In this document: one piece after another, positions 63,096-64,000 of the stretch
Numbering within the stretch: the stretch's first letter is position 1
How the letters are laid out: the number at the start of each line of letters is the position of its first letter
Source of the DNA: Clonostachys chloroleuca
Lineage: Eukaryota; Ascomycota; Sordariomycetes; Hypocreales; Bionectriaceae
Reading direction: 5' to 3'
DNA: 64,000 nt
Assembly (NCBI GenBank): GCA_037952775.1
Contig: JBANAY010000004.1
Span: 13,020,001-13,084,000, forward strand
Notes under the pieces: model-generated
What the model was told of the DNA's origin: nothing
What the model saw: the letters and a program-made list of their open reading frames with translations, nothing else
Databases searched by the model: none
Position numbers and translations under genes: made by a program

Positions 63096-63257
63096 TACCC
63101 TATAGTCTATCTTTCTTAGCTACCCTATAGCTAATAGAGTTTTATTTTCTCTTATAGAGCCTATACTTTCTACTATACCCTTTTAAATAATCCTTCTCTA
63201 GTATTTCAGAGCTTACCCTATAGGCTTTATTTACTCTAGATCTAGCTTACCCTATAG
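63096..63257 (+). repeat. Four direct copies of TACCCTATAG
   Basis: Exact copies at 63096-63105, 63121-63130, 63214-63223 and 63248-63257, plus the arm of the inverted repeat at 62537. They are the most GC-containing recurring words in an otherwise almost pure AT region. Confidence 0.65.
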
Positions 63258-64000
63258 CTAGTTTACTCTATACTAGATCTTAACCTTTTAAAAAATAATA
63301 ATAAGAAAAAGAAAAAGAAGATTTAATTATTTTAAAACTAGATTAATTAACTCTAGAAATATCTAGTTAGTTTTTAGAATAAACTAGTTATTATAATTAA
63401 TATTATAGAATAATAAATTATTATAAATACTATTATTATAGTTTAAACTATAACTATTATTTAAAGATATAAACTAGGGTAATTATTTAAACTATTAGTA
63501 TCTAAAATATTTAATAGAATTTAGTTTAAGCTCTAAAGGTTTATTATATAATTTAAAGTATATTTTAATTATTTCCCTATTATTCTTAATACTAATATAA
63601 CTAAAGTTATATATATTTATTCTTAATTTACTAAAAGTATATTTAAATAGTTTAAATTAATTATAAAAAATATTTTAATAAATAAAAAAAATTAATAAAT
63701 TATTTATATTATAATAAGCTTTAATTATTTTAAAAAAATTCTTAAATAAACTTTTAGAATTTAAAATAAAAAGTATAAAGCTAAATATAATATTAATAAA
63801 TTTATTTAAACTAGATTAGTTTTAATTTTTATTACTAGATATATTTAACTATTAGTTAAAATAGAATAAAATTATAAATAAATTATATTTTACTATTTTA
63901 AACTTAAAAAAGAAATATAGAAGAAATTATATAAAAAGAATTAATTATCTAGTTTTTATAACTATATAATAATAATTATATATATTAATAATAGATAATA

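Larger units (their letters stand above)
61209..64000. other. Extremely AT-rich, gene-free island, probably RIP-mutated repeat DNA
   Basis: Composition changes within a few bases of the ankyrin stop codon. By eye the island is roughly 85-90% A+T, rich in TpA, with CpG nearly absent and CpA/TpG rare. No open frame of any size survives on either strand. This is the pattern left by repeat-induced point mutation (C to T, mainly at CpA) on transposable elements, and such islands are common near telomeres and centromeres. Internal repeats are listed separately. No mitochondrial gene or recognisable transposon protein can be read. It continues past the right edge. Confidence 0.75.

Noticed and set aside
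61209..64000. Mitochondrial DNA insertion as the source of the AT-rich stretch
   Set aside because: No mitochondrial gene, tRNA or rRNA segment can be read; the near absence of CpG and CpA with repeats fits RIP better.
63600..64000. Copia/Gypsy reverse transcriptase remnant
   Set aside because: Some AT-rich stretches could be mutated coding sequence, but no catalytic motif is legible in any frame, so a family cannot be claimed.
61209..64000. Telomere at the right edge
   Set aside because: No TTAGGG/CCCTAA array is present; a subtelomeric setting is only an inference from gene content.

Overview
The window is nuclear DNA from a filamentous ascomycete, most likely one of the Eurotiales (Aspergillus/Penicillium type); the genus cannot be fixed from sequence alone. 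The evidence is short introns (about 45-110 nt) with GTRWGT donors, CTAAC-like branch points and YAG acceptors, compact genes on both strands, and orthologues that match filamentous-fungal versions (HymA, Pkh/PDK1, Sfi1, Rav1, Uso1, Rat1, an Ira/neurofibromin RasGAP). There is no CRISPR, rRNA or convincing tRNA.

Layout. Positions 1-47.2 kb are a conserved housekeeping block: a small conserved fungal protein running off the left edge (-), a PDK1-type kinase (+), a SWI/SNF-RSC SWIB subunit (+), HymA/Mo25 (-), cytosolic isoleucyl-tRNA synthetase (+), a tiny twin-CX9C protein resembling complex I assembly factor NDUFAF8 (-), Sfi1 (+), the V-ATPase regulator Rav1 (+), an OPT transporter (+), arginine methyltransferase PRMT3 (-), the tether Uso1/p115 (-), the exonuclease Rat1/Xrn2 (+) and a 15-exon, ~2586-residue Ira/NF1 RasGAP (+). 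From 47.9 kb the content becomes accessory: a secreted GH16 glucanase (-), an FHA-domain kinase with an in-frame stop (-), a PEX11-like protein (-), the 3' end of a DUF3176-like membrane protein (+), and a large NACHT/ankyrin gene broken at nine or more points (+). From 61,209 to the right edge the DNA changes abruptly to an extremely AT-rich, gene-free island with degenerate repeats, which looks like RIP-mutated repeat DNA.

Four conserved genes (left-edge gene, PDK1 kinase, PRMT3, RasGAP) have frame breaks at or beside short C/G runs. In the last three a one-base correction makes the spliced length an exact multiple of three and joins two conserved halves. Either these are homopolymer assembly errors or the genes really are damaged; this affects any automatic annotation. 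The right-hand breaks look like true decay because they include 11-bp and 4-bp tandem duplications.

I found no clearly new multi-gene system. The strongest leads are the paired TGAGTCA (Gcn4/CpcA-type) sites upstream of the isoleucyl-tRNA synthetase, the decaying NLR-like gene ending only bases from the AT-rich island, and the ordered repeats inside that island.
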